From assembly GCF_022458865.1 (NCBI RefSeq), contig NZ_JAJNMU010000014.1:62001-126000 (forward strand): a stretch of 64,000 bases of DNA, given 5' to 3'. The notes beneath the pieces are model-generated. The model was not told the DNA's origin. It saw only the letters and a program-made list of their open reading frames with translations, and made no database searches. The translations under genes and the position numbers were made by a program. Of the stretch, positions 34,048-42,316 are shown piece by piece (the stretch's first letter is position 1; each line of letters starts with the position of its first letter). Source of the stretch: Paenibacillus periandrae. Lineage in GTDB: Bacteria > Bacillota > Bacilli > Paenibacillales > NBRC-103111.

Positions 34048-34557
34048 ATGTTTCAAACCCAGCATTACGAAGGGAGTCCTGAGGAACGGTACACCTTGCT
34101 GCTGAGCCAATTGGAAGCCTTAATTGAAGACGAGCCGGACCTTATCGCCAATCTCGCTAACGCCTCTGCTCTTCTTGGGAAATTTCTGGAAACCATCAAC
34201 TGGGTCGGCTTCTATTTGCTGAAGGACGCTAACACACTTGTTCTCGGGCCGTTTCAGGGCTTGCCTGCCTGCACCCGCATTGCCTACGGCAAGGGAGTAT
34301 GTGGAACCGCTGTTGCACACAGACGCACGCAGCGTGTGGATGATGTCCATCTGTTTCCGGGCCACATCGCGTGTGATGCTGCTTCAAGGTCAGAGCTCGT
34401 CATTCCCTTGTTCCACCACAACACGCTTATAGGTGTGCTCGACATCGATAGCCCTGTAGAAGCCCGGTTCACGGAAACGGACCAATACTATCTGGAGCAG
34501 TTTTGTCAGCGCCTTACAGCTGATTGTGCAATTGAACGGCAGGAAGCCGCCGAATGA
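34048..34557 (+). CDS. msrC: Free methionine-(R)-sulfoxide reductase (GAF type)
   Basis: 169 residues from the ATG at 34048, with AAGGAGGTCG in front; the longer frame from 33952 overlaps the lipoprotein gene and lacks a ribosome site. It is a single GAF domain (NWVGFYLLKD, ELVIPLFHHNTLIGVLDIDSP). The three cysteines of the fRMsr family are all present: C75 (LPACTRI), C85 (GVCGTA) and C109 (IACDAAS), the last being the catalytic one in known enzymes. It repairs free, not protein-bound, methionine-R-sulfoxide in the cytoplasm with thioredoxin. The GNAT gene follows 33 bp on, perhaps in one transcript. Confidence 0.9.
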   Translation: MFQTQHYEGSPEERYTLLLSQLEALIEDEPDLIANLANASALLGKFLETINWVGFYLLKDANTLVLGPFQGLPACTRIAYGKGVCGTAVAHRRTQRVDDVHLFPGHIACDAASRSELVIPLFHHNTLIGVLDIDSPVEARFTETDQYYLEQFCQRLTADCAIERQEAAE

Positions 34558-34590
34558 TCATTATCTGTTTGGACAATTGGAGGGATACAC

Positions 34591-35094
34591 ATGCACAATG
34601 AATACAAGATCGTGGACGCAAAGCTTGAGGATTTGGATGCCATTATCGACATTTATAACTCAACCATAGCCGGGAGACAGGTAACCGCAGATTTGGAGCC
34701 AGTGACTGTGGAAAGCAGACTTCCATGGTTTGAGGAGCATTCTCCCGATTTCCGACCTTTATGGGTGGTGAAGCATGAGGAGCAAATAGTCGCGTGGCTG
34801 AGCTATCAGTCGTTTTATGGCAGACCTGCCTATAACGCAACAGCGGAGATCAGTGTCTACATCGCCGAGTCCTACAGGTCGAAGGGGCTTGGAGGCCTGT
34901 TAATCGCAAAAGCGATTGAGGAGGCCCCCAGACTCCATCTACATACTTTAGTCGGTTTTGTATTCGCACATAACGAGGCGAGTCTGGCGCTACTCCGCAA
35001 GTTCCAGTTTGAGCAATGGGGGTATTTGCCGCGGGTTGCTAATTTGGATGGGATTGAAAGAGATTTGGTTATTTTGGGAAAAAGACTCGAATAA
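34591..35094 (+). CDS. GNAT acetyltransferase, phosphinothricin-acetyltransferase-like
   Basis: 167 residues. The fold markers are DAIIDIYNSTI at the N-terminus, EISVYIAESYRSKGLGGLLIAKAI with the acetyl-CoA loop R-S-K-G-L-G, and FAHNEASLALLRKFQFEQWGYLP near the end. This is the Pat/YncA branch, whose members acetylate phosphinothricin, methionine sulfoximine or similar small amines. Being next to a methionine-sulfoxide reductase gene makes a methionine-sulfone or sulfoximine substrate attractive, but that is inference. TTGGAGGG precedes the ATG. It converges with, and abuts, the nucleotidyltransferase gene. Confidence 0.8.
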   Translation: MHNEYKIVDAKLEDLDAIIDIYNSTIAGRQVTADLEPVTVESRLPWFEEHSPDFRPLWVVKHEEQIVAWLSYQSFYGRPAYNATAEISVYIAESYRSKGLGGLLIAKAIEEAPRLHLHTLVGFVFAHNEASLALLRKFQFEQWGYLPRVANLDGIERDLVILGKRLE

Positions 35095-36141
35095 TTATGG
35101 TTCCGTCACGATGTCCGGGTTCGCTAATAAAATTGCCTCTGTGGTATCCCAGAGTCGGGGCAAGAACTCGATCACATCCTTGGCACGGCGGAGGAGCGCA
35201 GCCGTTGAGGTGATGCCGAGGTCGCTAATGATCGCATGAAACGCTGGACGGTGTGCATCCAACAGTTCCGGCGGGGCGTCTGCGGCCAGAATCTTGTGGC
35301 AGCGGGCAAAGGTCGCGACGATCCAGAAGACCGCTTCGCGATGATTACCGGCCTCTATCAGCTCACGGCTTCCATCGATTGCGACCGATCGCGTCGCAGC
35401 GGTAATGTCGGTGCTGAAGAAGAACGGTGTTTGGGCCACGGCCGCAGCGGCGTCGAAGGTTTGTTCAAGCTCAGTGAGATGATGCTCAACACGTTCAGGC
35501 GACAGATGAGCGCAGCCAAGCAAATCCAGCAGCTCCAGATATAGATCATCATGACCGTAATCGATAAGCACTTTGCGCGCGGCAAGATAGCGCAGCCGCA
35601 CAGTAGGATTACGAAGGGCAGCCACCAGCAGGACATGCGTGGTCACGCCTGTCGGAAACAACCAGGACGTCACCTGGTCATGCAGCGGGGCTGTGACGTC
35701 GATAGTCTGCAGCCCATGCTCGATCTTTTGCCGAACGTTCTCGCATCGACGGCGCACCCATACCCGATCAGCAAAATGGCGAGATACCTCGGACTGCAAG
35801 CTGCGCAAATGTCCGGTAGGGTCAGCAATGATCGTATCCGTACGAAAGCTGCCTGCCAGGTGATAGGACGTCACAACCTCCTCGACCGAGGCGAATTGCT
35901 TCCAGGACAAATAAGTAGCCTCTAATAGTGTGCCGCGGTAGATAAATTTCCCCAGCTTAAGTCGAGGCTCATCCTGTGCGGTGACGATCACAACGTCTAT
36001 ATCGGAGGCCGCCGGCAGTTCTGTATCCTCTGACAATCCGATCGTCGAACCGCTGAAATACGCACCTTGAAACCCTTCCTCTCGGCTGGCATGCTGCAGA
36101 ACCCAATCAGTCGCAGCAGCTCGTGCAGAACCGACTCTCAT
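35095..36141 (-). CDS. Nucleotidyltransferase-like protein
   Basis: 348 residues from the ATG at 36141. The N-terminus has a Pol-beta-type nucleotidyltransferase motif: YFSGSTIGLSEDTELPAASDIDVVIV, that is GS followed by DxD. The rest is helical and resembles the C-terminal part of aminoglycoside or other small-molecule nucleotidyltransferases, with no resistance family that I can name. Base composition is richer in G and C (long runs of GCG and GTC) than the neighbours, hinting at acquisition. The ATG overlaps the TGA of a 17-codon ORF, so translation is probably coupled to it. Confidence 0.7.
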   Translation of the reverse strand: MRVGSARAAATDWVLQHASREEGFQGAYFSGSTIGLSEDTELPAASDIDVVIVTAQDEPRLKLGKFIYRGTLLEATYLSWKQFASVEEVVTSYHLAGSFRTDTIIADPTGHLRSLQSEVSRHFADRVWVRRRCENVRQKIEHGLQTIDVTAPLHDQVTSWLFPTGVTTHVLLVAALRNPTVRLRYLAARKVLIDYGHDDLYLELLDLLGCAHLSPERVEHHLTELEQTFDAAAAVAQTPFFFSTDITAATRSVAIDGSRELIEAGNHREAVFWIVATFARCHKILAADAPPELLDAHRPAFHAIISDLGITSTAALLRRAKDVIEFLPRLWDTTEAILLANPDIVTEP

Positions 36142-36191
36142 AGACAACACACCTCACTTTCACCAAGCTTTAAATCCTTAGGATTTGCCAT
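36138..36191 (-). CDS. 17-residue leader ORF of the nucleotidyltransferase gene
   Basis: MANPKDLKLGESEVCCL is read from an ATG at 36191. GGAGGT at 36199-36204 gives a near-perfect ribosome site with seven-base spacing, stronger than anything directly before the downstream gene. The stop TGA overlaps the downstream ATG (ATGA). Small size and no homologue keep confidence moderate. Confidence 0.45.
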   Translation of the reverse strand: MANPKDLKLGESEVCCL

Positions 36192-36257
36192 ATCAACTAC
36201 CTCCAGCGAATTATTAAATACGATTCAACCTGATAGCTAAAAATACAAAAATTTTAA

Positions 36258-36298
36258 CAAAAAAGGCCGCATCTCGTTAAGATACAGCCCTTTTTTTG
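36258..36298 (-). terminator. Terminator of the nfeD/SPFH operon
   Basis: On the minus strand AAGGGCTGTATCT-TAACG-AGATGCGGCCTT then TTTT, about 45 bp after the SPFH gene. Confidence 0.8.
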
Positions 36299-36341
36299 CT
36301 TGACTCTATTACCTATGCTTCATCTTGTGCTGTAAATCCAG

Positions 36342-37268
36342 TTACTCCTTTGCTTTAAATATTTCCCCAATCGCCCCGATACTTCCGAGCGTTTCAATAG
36401 CTTTGGTAGGAATGAATATTTTGTTGGCAGGTCCCTTGGAGATCTCGCTCAACGTCTCTAAAGAACGGTACGCAAGCACGTTCTCGTCAAGCCCTGCTGA
36501 ACGCAGCAGCTCTATCCGATTTTTCTCCGCTTCGGCAATCGCATGGATCGCTTTTGCCTGTCCTAATGCCTCAAGCTCCTGAGCTTGGCGCAAGCCCTCA
36601 GCTTGACGAATTCTAGCTTCCTTATCCCCTTCAGCCTTGAGGATTTTCCCCTGCTTGTCGCCTTCTGCCCGTAGAATCATATCCTGCTTGGCAGCTTCCG
36701 CTTCCAGGACAATCGCACGTTTACTACGTTCCGCCTTCATCTGTTTGTCCATCGACTCTTGAATATCGAGCGGCGGTTGAATATCGATAACTTCGACACG
36801 CTCGATACGCACGCCCCATTTTTCCGTTGCTTCATCCAGCGCGATCCGAATTTCACTGGATATTTTCTCACGTCCGGATAAGGTTTCATCCAGCTCCAGC
36901 TTACCGATAATCTGCCTCATGGTCGCTGTACTAATATTACGAACCCCATACACATAATCCGAAATTCCATACGTAGCCTGCTCAGGACCTACCACCTGAT
37001 AAAAAATGATCGTATCGATCTTCACCTGAACATTATCCTTCGTGATCACCGTTTGTGGTGGAACATTCGCCTGCTGTACACGTAAATCGTGATGTACACG
37101 AACCTGATCGACAATCGGGATCAAAATATTCAGTCCTGGCGTCAACAGTCTGTTATATTTACCAAGTCTTTCGACAACAGCAACACGCTGCTGCGGTACG
37201 ATTTTAACCGTTAATGCAACGAATACAATGACAAGAATCAGAATAATAATAGCAACTGTAGCACCCAT
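36342..37268 (-). CDS. SPFH/Band 7 protein (stomatin/paraslipin-like)
   Basis: 308 residues from the ATG at 37268, which shares one base with the stop of the nfeD-like gene (TAATG) and has GGGAGG upstream. One N-terminal membrane helix is followed by the Band 7 domain (VPQQRVAVVERLGKY, then PGLNILIPIVDQV and TVITKDNVQVKIDTII), and a long charged coiled coil rich in A-E-G-D-K repeats at about 185-250. It forms oligomeric rings at the inner membrane and is thought to organise lipid microdomains or escort proteases. The NfeD/SPFH pair is a widely conserved two-gene unit. Confidence 0.9.
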   Translation of the reverse strand: MGATVAIIILILVIVFVALTVKIVPQQRVAVVERLGKYNRLLTPGLNILIPIVDQVRVHHDLRVQQANVPPQTVITKDNVQVKIDTIIFYQVVGPEQATYGISDYVYGVRNISTATMRQIIGKLELDETLSGREKISSEIRIALDEATEKWGVRIERVEVIDIQPPLDIQESMDKQMKAERSKRAIVLEAEAAKQDMILRAEGDKQGKILKAEGDKEARIRQAEGLRQAQELEALGQAKAIHAIAEAEKNRIELLRSAGLDENVLAYRSLETLSEISKGPANKIFIPTKAIETLGSIGAIGEIFKAKE

Positions 37269-37702
37269 TATGAAATACCTCCCCATTTTTGAACCTCTAT
37301 TATTGTATTACCGCGCTCGACAACAATGACAATTTCATCCTTTAACAGCTGTTCATTCGAAGAAGCACTCCAGGTTTCATTGCCGACCTTCACAATCCCA
37401 TGCTTGCCTGGTTCGATAGTCTCCAGCACAATCCCCTGCTTGCCAATCATCTCGTCAATAACGTCCTTAAATCCTCTCGATGCACGAAAGCGGCGTGTGA
37501 GCGGTTTCGTAAAAAAGGTGAGAATAAGAGCTGTCAAACAACCTGCCAATATTTGCAGCACAAATGCATCAGGAGCTATCCAGGCCACAGCAGCAGCCAC
37601 AACCGCGCCGAGTCCAAGCCAAAGTAAGTAAAATGTGAATGTCAGCATCTCCACAACCAGCAGTACCCCGCCAATGATGAGCCAGATCGACCATAATTCC
37701 AT
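37268..37702 (-). CDS. NfeD-like membrane protein
   Basis: 144 residues from the ATG at 37702 behind GGGGTGG. Four hydrophobic helices (about 5-75) are followed by a C-terminal OB-fold domain (IGKQGIVLETIEPGKHGIVKVGNETWSA). This is the short NfeD1b type without the N-terminal ClpP-like protease. It is the partner of the SPFH protein encoded immediately downstream; the coupled TAATG junction supports a 1:1 complex at the membrane. Confidence 0.9.
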   Translation of the reverse strand: MELWSIWLIIGGVLLVVEMLTFTFYLLWLGLGAVVAAAVAWIAPDAFVLQILAGCLTALILTFFTKPLTRRFRASRGFKDVIDEMIGKQGIVLETIEPGKHGIVKVGNETWSASSNEQLLKDEIVIVVERGNTIIEVQKWGGIS

Positions 37703-37949
37703 TTTATACACCACCCCTCTTGCCTTCCTAATTATCGTTCATTAGTGCCTTACACTAGTTTATTCGCTAACAAGTAGCTTCTTTCCTCTTTTCTATGGAG
37801 AAACAGTGCAAATTTACCAACAAATTGCGACAAGTTGCATGTGTCATGAGAAAATAAAGTATTTTCTTTATTTTTCGGATTGAGGCTGTCCGCTTCATTG
37901 CATATAATGAAGGTACCACCCTTCGGGGAGATCATTAAGGGAGGCCGTG

Positions 37950-38906
37950 ATGAACGAGACCGCATTTGACGAACCATTATTTGCAAGCTTAAAGCCGGGC
38001 TTAACCTCGTTCTGTTACCGAATGCTAGGCTCCATGGACGATGCGGACGATGCCGTTCAGGAGACGAGTATTCGGGTCTGGCAGAGCTGGAGCACGTTCA
38101 GACAGGATTCCTCGTTCAAAACTTGGGTCTATCGGATTGCCTCCAACCTGTGCTTGGACAAGCTGAGACAATCCAAACGCCGCGCGCTTCCCGTTGACCT
38201 GTTCGACCCGGCCGTCGCCATCGTCGAGCCGCGCGACACGCTGCCGGACTCTGCCTGGATCTGGCCGTCTCCCGACTTTGGGGGCAATCCGGAGGATCGG
38301 CTCGTCCGCAGAGATACCCTTCAACTGTGCTTCATCGCTCTCCTGCAGACCTTGCCTCCGCGGCAGCGCGCGGTACTCATTTTGAAGGATGTATTTGAAT
38401 GGTCCTCCAAGCAGATCGCGGAAACGTTGGCGATGTCGCCGGCAGCGGTGAACAGCGCCTTGCAAAGAGCCCGAGAGACGATGGACCGGGCGCAGCTTCG
38501 CTCGGATGAGCTCAGCAGCATGGACGTTCAACCGGAGCAGCAGTTGCTGTCCCGGTATGTGGAGGCCTTCGAGCAATTCGATATTGCTGCGCTCGTCGCG
38601 TTGTTCCACGAGGAAGGCTGCATGTCGATGCCGCCCTTCGAGATGTGGATCCGCGGCAAGGAAGATTTGTCCGCCTTCTATTCGCTTACTCGCTGGCATT
38701 GCGAAGGTTCGCGATTTGTGCCCATTACGGTAAATGGCGGTTATCCGGCGTTGGCCCAGTATATGCCGGGCAAAGAGGGCTCTGGTCTGGTACCCTGGGG
38801 CATCCACGTCATCGAAACCAAAGAAAATCAAATCCTGCACGTTCAAAACTTCATTCAAACGCCATTATTTTCGCGATTTGGGCTGCCTGAGCGAATTGAC
38901 CAATGA
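37950..38906 (+). CDS. ECF-type sigma factor with SnoaL-like C-terminal domain (SigJ-like)
   Basis: 318 residues from the ATG at 37950 with AAGGGAGG upstream. Region 2 is LTSFCYRMLGSMDDADDAVQETSIRVW; region 4 is LPPRQRAVLILKDVFEWSSKQIAETL with an HTH. A C-terminal NTF2/SnoaL-like domain begins near residue 200 (LLSRYVEAFEQFDIAALVALF). This is the long SigJ/ECF41-like architecture, where the extra domain regulates the sigma factor without a classical anti-sigma. ECF41 partners are usually COE or DoxX proteins, none of which lie nearby. High G+C relative to neighbours. Followed by a terminator. Confidence 0.85.
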   Translation: MNETAFDEPLFASLKPGLTSFCYRMLGSMDDADDAVQETSIRVWQSWSTFRQDSSFKTWVYRIASNLCLDKLRQSKRRALPVDLFDPAVAIVEPRDTLPDSAWIWPSPDFGGNPEDRLVRRDTLQLCFIALLQTLPPRQRAVLILKDVFEWSSKQIAETLAMSPAAVNSALQRARETMDRAQLRSDELSSMDVQPEQQLLSRYVEAFEQFDIAALVALFHEEGCMSMPPFEMWIRGKEDLSAFYSLTRWHCEGSRFVPITVNGGYPALAQYMPGKEGSGLVPWGIHVIETKENQILHVQNFIQTPLFSRFGLPERIDQ

Positions 38907-38956
38907 ATTTCGTCATTGGCTTACGTCTATACCGAACAAAACTAATCATCGCGAAG

Positions 38957-38993
38957 AAGACGCCGGGGAAGATGCCCGGCGTCTTTCTTTTTG
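38957..38993 (+). terminator. Terminator of the sigma factor gene
   Basis: AAGACGCCGGGG-AAGAT-GCCCGGCGTCTT then TCTTTTT. Confidence 0.85.
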
Positions 38994-39024
38994 AACCCTA
39001 GTACGAGCGTGCTCTCCGTTAGCC

Positions 39025-39441
39025 TTAACCTTGTGCCGCATCCATGTTCATGTAGTTAATGGCCCACAGATGGCCGTCCAAGTCCACGAAGCCCCAATGA
39101 TACATGAACCCATGATCTTCAGGTTCAGCGTGCAATTTCCCGCCCAAGGAGACCGCGGTATTCACGATTTCATCGACCTTTTCCCGGCTCTCGAAGGCCA
39201 ATGCGATCGTCATCTGCGCATACTTGCTCGTATCGACGGATTCCTTCTCCGTGAGCGTATTAAAGAATACTTGATTGATCAGCATGACCTGCAGGTTGTC
39301 GCCGATCACGATAGCTACCGAATTCTCGTTATCGGGGAATTGCGGGTTGAGTTCGAATCCGAGTCCGGTGAAGAACGCTTTCGATTGTTCTACGTTTTTT
39401 ACAGGCAGGTTGAAGCTCGTGAATGCGGACGTTAATGCCAT
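39025..39441 (-). CDS. VOC family (glyoxalase/bleomycin-resistance fold) protein
   Basis: 138 residues from the ATG at 39441 behind GAGGTG. The fold reads FTSFNLPVKNVEQSKAFFTGLGFELNP, then VAIVIGDNLQVML and GFVDLDGHLWAINYMN. This is the subgroup annotated as glyoxalase or lactoylglutathione-lyase-like; metal-binding residues are not clear enough to claim a reaction. It follows the TetR/DUF1801/SRPBCC unit on the same strand after 167 bp. Such VOC, AHSA1 and DUF1801 genes often cluster with SigJ-like ECF factors in bacilli. Confidence 0.8.
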   Translation of the reverse strand: MALTSAFTSFNLPVKNVEQSKAFFTGLGFELNPQFPDNENSVAIVIGDNLQVMLINQVFFNTLTEKESVDTSKYAQMTIALAFESREKVDEIVNTAVSLGGKLHAEPEDHGFMYHWGFVDLDGHLWAINYMNMDAAQG

Positions 39442-39607
39442 TTTCAAAACACCTCTTCGTCAAATTGGTTTGTGTTCATTTATGCCTTCGTTTATATAGA
39501 CGACAGCCGATCCGGGAATTCATCGGTCTCATGGATTCGGAAGCGTAAACCGAAGTACGAAAGAAAGTTCGAAAACGTCGTTTTTTGGCCTATTTTTTAA
39601 TCGCATT

Positions 39608-40120
39608 CTACTTCAGAGAGACAAGATAGTCGGCAAGTTGATCGAAAGTACCCTCAAGACCTTGTTGAAGCATTGGAGCCATACCGTTGTAGGTTTCTTG
39701 TTCCTCAGCGGAAGCGTTCACAGGGCCACCTTTCAGTTTTAAAACAGTTTTACCTTCGTCATCTTCTAGCGTGATGATATTCATAATTTCAAGTGGCCAA
39801 CTCGCGCTAAAAGGCGCTCGGACCGTATTGCCTTTCTCATCGGAAAAGGATTGGATATAAGCCACTTTCTCAGGTTCGACAACCTCTTGGTATGCAAATT
39901 TCCCCCACAAAACGTGATCTCCGTCAGGAGACGTCTGAAAACCTAAAAACTCGCCACCTGATCGAGCGTCCATTTTGACGACTTCGAGGGTGAACCCCTT
40001 TGGACCCCACCATTTCGCGAAATGCCCAAGCTCTGTCCATGCTTTAAATACGAGTTCGCGAGGGGCATCGAATGCACGCGTAAATGCAATTTCGAACGAT
40101 TGATTCAGATTGTTATCCAT
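39608..40120 (-). CDS. SRPBCC/AHSA1-like protein
   Basis: 170 residues with the AHSA1 pattern: FEIAFTRAFDAPRELVFKAWTE, HFAKWWGPKGF and a final helix TFDQLADYLVSLK. AAGGAGG precedes the ATG. The fold is a hydrophobic-ligand cavity; bacterial members have no agreed function. It is the third gene of the TetR-led unit, 44 bp downstream of the DUF1801 gene. Confidence 0.85.
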   Translation of the reverse strand: MDNNLNQSFEIAFTRAFDAPRELVFKAWTELGHFAKWWGPKGFTLEVVKMDARSGGEFLGFQTSPDGDHVLWGKFAYQEVVEPEKVAYIQSFSDEKGNTVRAPFSASWPLEIMNIITLEDDEGKTVLKLKGGPVNASAEEQETYNGMAPMLQQGLEGTFDQLADYLVSLK

Positions 40121-40164
40121 GAAAATCCTCCTTGTTTTTTGAAGTGGATTATTCCCCTACTTTG

Positions 40165-40506
40165 CTACAGAGTGTTTGAAGCCTGAACCAGAAGATCGGC
40201 CAGGAGATCGTAATCGGGTGTATCCTCTTTACGGATTTTTAACCATTTCCTCTCTTCTGGCCCTTCAAATCCTTTCGGAAACGTAAGACCGGAAGCATTC
40301 ATGATCATGAATGCAATGGTATCCTTCGATGGTGATATAACCGCCGCATAGTGTCCATTTTTCAGGAAATGGGGCTTCTTGTACTGAATGCGTTCCTCGG
40401 CTTCCGGAATAACCTGATGGACCATCTGGCGTAGTTGGTTGCTGACCTTGATTTGCCATGGTTGACCAAGGTTCTCGATAAATGCGGAAACTTCCTGATT
40501 CATCAT
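40165..40506 (-). CDS. DUF1801 (YdhG-like) protein
   Basis: 113 residues. Family markers are LRQMVHQVIPEAEERIQYKKPHFLKNGHYAAVISPSKD and TFPKGFEGPEE. YdhG-like proteins are small alpha-beta proteins of unknown function. The ATG pair overlaps the stop of the TetR gene, with AGGAGCGG before it, so the two are coupled. Confidence 0.8.
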   Translation of the reverse strand: MMNQEVSAFIENLGQPWQIKVSNQLRQMVHQVIPEAEERIQYKKPHFLKNGHYAAVISPSKDTIAFMIMNASGLTFPKGFEGPEERKWLKIRKEDTPDYDLLADLLVQASNTL

Positions 40507-41126
40507 TTCTTTTGCCGCTCCTTTTCACAGTTTATTTTGGAAAGAGTTAGAGACTGGACGAAAATTTTCACGTTCTCTTGTATGAACTGATCGAGACTGA
40601 TATCAGGATAATTGTTACCAGCTTCCAAATCGTTAATGAACGCGCCATATTGAGCCATCAAGAATGTAAACGCCTGCATGGTGGGGTTCGTACAGACTAT
40701 ATTTCCTTTTTCGCACATCGATATAAAGTAATCTGTCAGATACGTCAACAGTTGGCGAGGATGTTGCAGTCGACGTTCTTTAAATCCGGGGATATGGACC
40801 TCATCTTTTAAGGCGATCAGAATCAGCTTTCGGTCTCGGTTCATGATGTCATGATACTTTTTACTGATGGCTAGTAGGTCGATCTCTAACTCCCATACAA
40901 TCTGCTCGTTGAAGAGTACTCGCATCTCTTCGGCATACTGAAATCGTTCAAGGGCGGCTTCAAGCAAATTTTGCTTGCTACCGAAATGTCGAAAAAGCGT
41001 CTTTTCGCTTAAATCGGCAGATGAAGCGATTTCCTCTGTCGTAACGCCGTGGTAGCCTTTCTCCGAGATTAGGTCGATCGCAGCCCGTAACAATTTCTCC
41101 GTGCTCCCTTGCTTAGTTTGACGCAT
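40503..41126 (-). CDS. TetR family transcriptional regulator
   Basis: 207 residues from the ATG at 41126 behind AAAGGGAG. The N-terminal HTH reads LISEKGYHGVTTEEIASSADLSEKTLFRHFGSK, the canonical TetR form. The C-terminal ligand domain is variable. It is the first gene of a unit with DUF1801 and SRPBCC proteins, and a palindrome over its promoter suggests autoregulation. Confidence 0.85.
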   Translation of the reverse strand: MRQTKQGSTEKLLRAAIDLISEKGYHGVTTEEIASSADLSEKTLFRHFGSKQNLLEAALERFQYAEEMRVLFNEQIVWELEIDLLAISKKYHDIMNRDRKLILIALKDEVHIPGFKERRLQHPRQLLTYLTDYFISMCEKGNIVCTNPTMQAFTFLMAQYGAFINDLEAGNNYPDISLDQFIQENVKIFVQSLTLSKINCEKERQKK

Positions 41127-41160
41127 GATCAACTCCCTTTCTGTAGATTACCAAATGTCT

Positions 41161-41209
41161 GTCAGTGGTGACTGACATTATAATATTACAAATTTATCCT
41201 CACGTCAAG
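41161..41209 (-). promoter_or_regulatory. TetR promoter and operator
   Basis: On the minus strand TTGACG (41204-41209) and TATTAT (41181-41186) are 17 bp apart. Directly after the -10 lies a perfect palindrome TGTCAGT-GGTG-ACTGACA (41161-41178), placed to block transcription. Confidence 0.7.
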
Positions 41210-41352
41210 AGGCCTGCACCTCGCTTGTTATGAAAAAACCTCCCGCAAATCGTAAAGCTATTAGTAATGGCCTATGTATGCAAGATTTCTCGAAGCACTT
41301 GCTGAGAAGGCTGCGATTGTTTCCCGTTAGATTTCAGGCTAAATGCAAACGG

Positions 41353-41377
41353 CGCGCCGATTGCGTATCGGCACGCG
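41353..41377 (-). terminator. Possible terminator of the sugar ABC operon
   Basis: GCGCGCCGAT-TGCGT-ATCGGCACGC is a strong hairpin 3' of the permease gene on the minus strand, but the following T tract is broken (CGTTTGC). Confidence 0.45.
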
Positions 41378-41399
41378 TTAGCTGTATCGTCTATGAAGT

Positions 41400-42272
41400 T
41401 TATCCTTTAACTGCTCCCAGCATAGCCCCCTGAATAAAATATTTTTGCACAAAGGGGTACACGACCAGAATGGGCAAAATCGCAATGAATACGACCGCAT
41501 ACTTCACATTTTGAGCCATAACGGAGCTATTTTCCCCTGCTCCCATCTCTGTCGTTTGCGAGGACATGTCGCCTTGAATAACGATGTTCCGCACAATAAT
41601 TTGCAGCGGGTACAGCTGCTTTTCATTCAAGTAAATTAAAGCGGGGAAAAAGCTGTTCCAGTGCGCCACCGCATAAAAAATGAACATCGTGGCCATCACC
41701 GGCATCGACAGCGGCAGCACAACCTGCAGCAGGATCCGCCATTCACTGGCCCCATCTACAGTAGCCGATTCATGGAGCGCATTGGGAATTTCTGCAAAAA
41801 AGGTTCTCATCAGTATCATGTTAAACACATTGATCGCCGTAGGAATCAAGATAGCCCAGATCGAATTGACCATCCCAAGCGAATGGACAACCATATATCT
41901 CGGAATCAACCCGCCATCAAAAAACATCGTGAACACAACGAAGAAGGACAGCAGCGCTTTGCCATACAAATAGTTTCTCGACAAGGGATAGGCACAAAGT
42001 GTCGTCATGATCAAATTCACACACACACCCAGACACGTGTACAACAAGGTGTTGCCATATGCGCGTAGTATCGAAGGATCGTCCAACACGACGCTGTAAG
42101 CCTTCAACGTAAGCTCAATGGGATAAAGGAAGACGTCCCCTCTTTGCACAGATAACCCTGAGCTTATGGAAACAATTCCCATATAATACAAAGGATACAC
42201 CGTGATAATAATGACTACGAGCATAATGATTACATTTACTACATCAAAAAGACTATACTTCTTCAAGCTCAT
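41400..42272 (-). CDS. Carbohydrate ABC permease, LplC/YtcP type
   Basis: 290 residues from the ATG at 42272 with GGAGGT seven bases upstream. Six membrane helices and the CUT1 EAA loop ESATVDGASEWRILLQVVLPLSMPVM. The C-terminus ends VYPFVQKYFIQGAMLGAVKG, typical of the LplC branch. With the neighbouring permease and lipoprotein it forms an importer for an oligosaccharide or glycoside. No ATPase is encoded here, as usual for this branch, which relies on a shared MsmX-type ATPase encoded elsewhere. Confidence 0.85.
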   Translation of the reverse strand: MSLKKYSLFDVVNVIIMLVVIIITVYPLYYMGIVSISSGLSVQRGDVFLYPIELTLKAYSVVLDDPSILRAYGNTLLYTCLGVCVNLIMTTLCAYPLSRNYLYGKALLSFFVVFTMFFDGGLIPRYMVVHSLGMVNSIWAILIPTAINVFNMILMRTFFAEIPNALHESATVDGASEWRILLQVVLPLSMPVMATMFIFYAVAHWNSFFPALIYLNEKQLYPLQIIVRNIVIQGDMSSQTTEMGAGENSSVMAQNVKYAVVFIAILPILVVYPFVQKYFIQGAMLGAVKG

Positions 42273-42316
42273 CGGCTGCACCTCCTGAACTAAATACCCG
42301 AACGGGCTTAAATTGG

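Noticed and set aside
38025..38858. Long minus-strand open frame of 277 codons opposite the sigma factor gene
   Set aside because: No ribosome site and no recognisable domain; the plus-strand frame has clear sigma regions 2 and 4. It is a shadow caused by high G+C at third positions.
41233..41433. Small plus-strand frame after the TetR promoter
   Set aside because: No ribosome site, overlaps the end of a permease gene and a hairpin; not protein-like.
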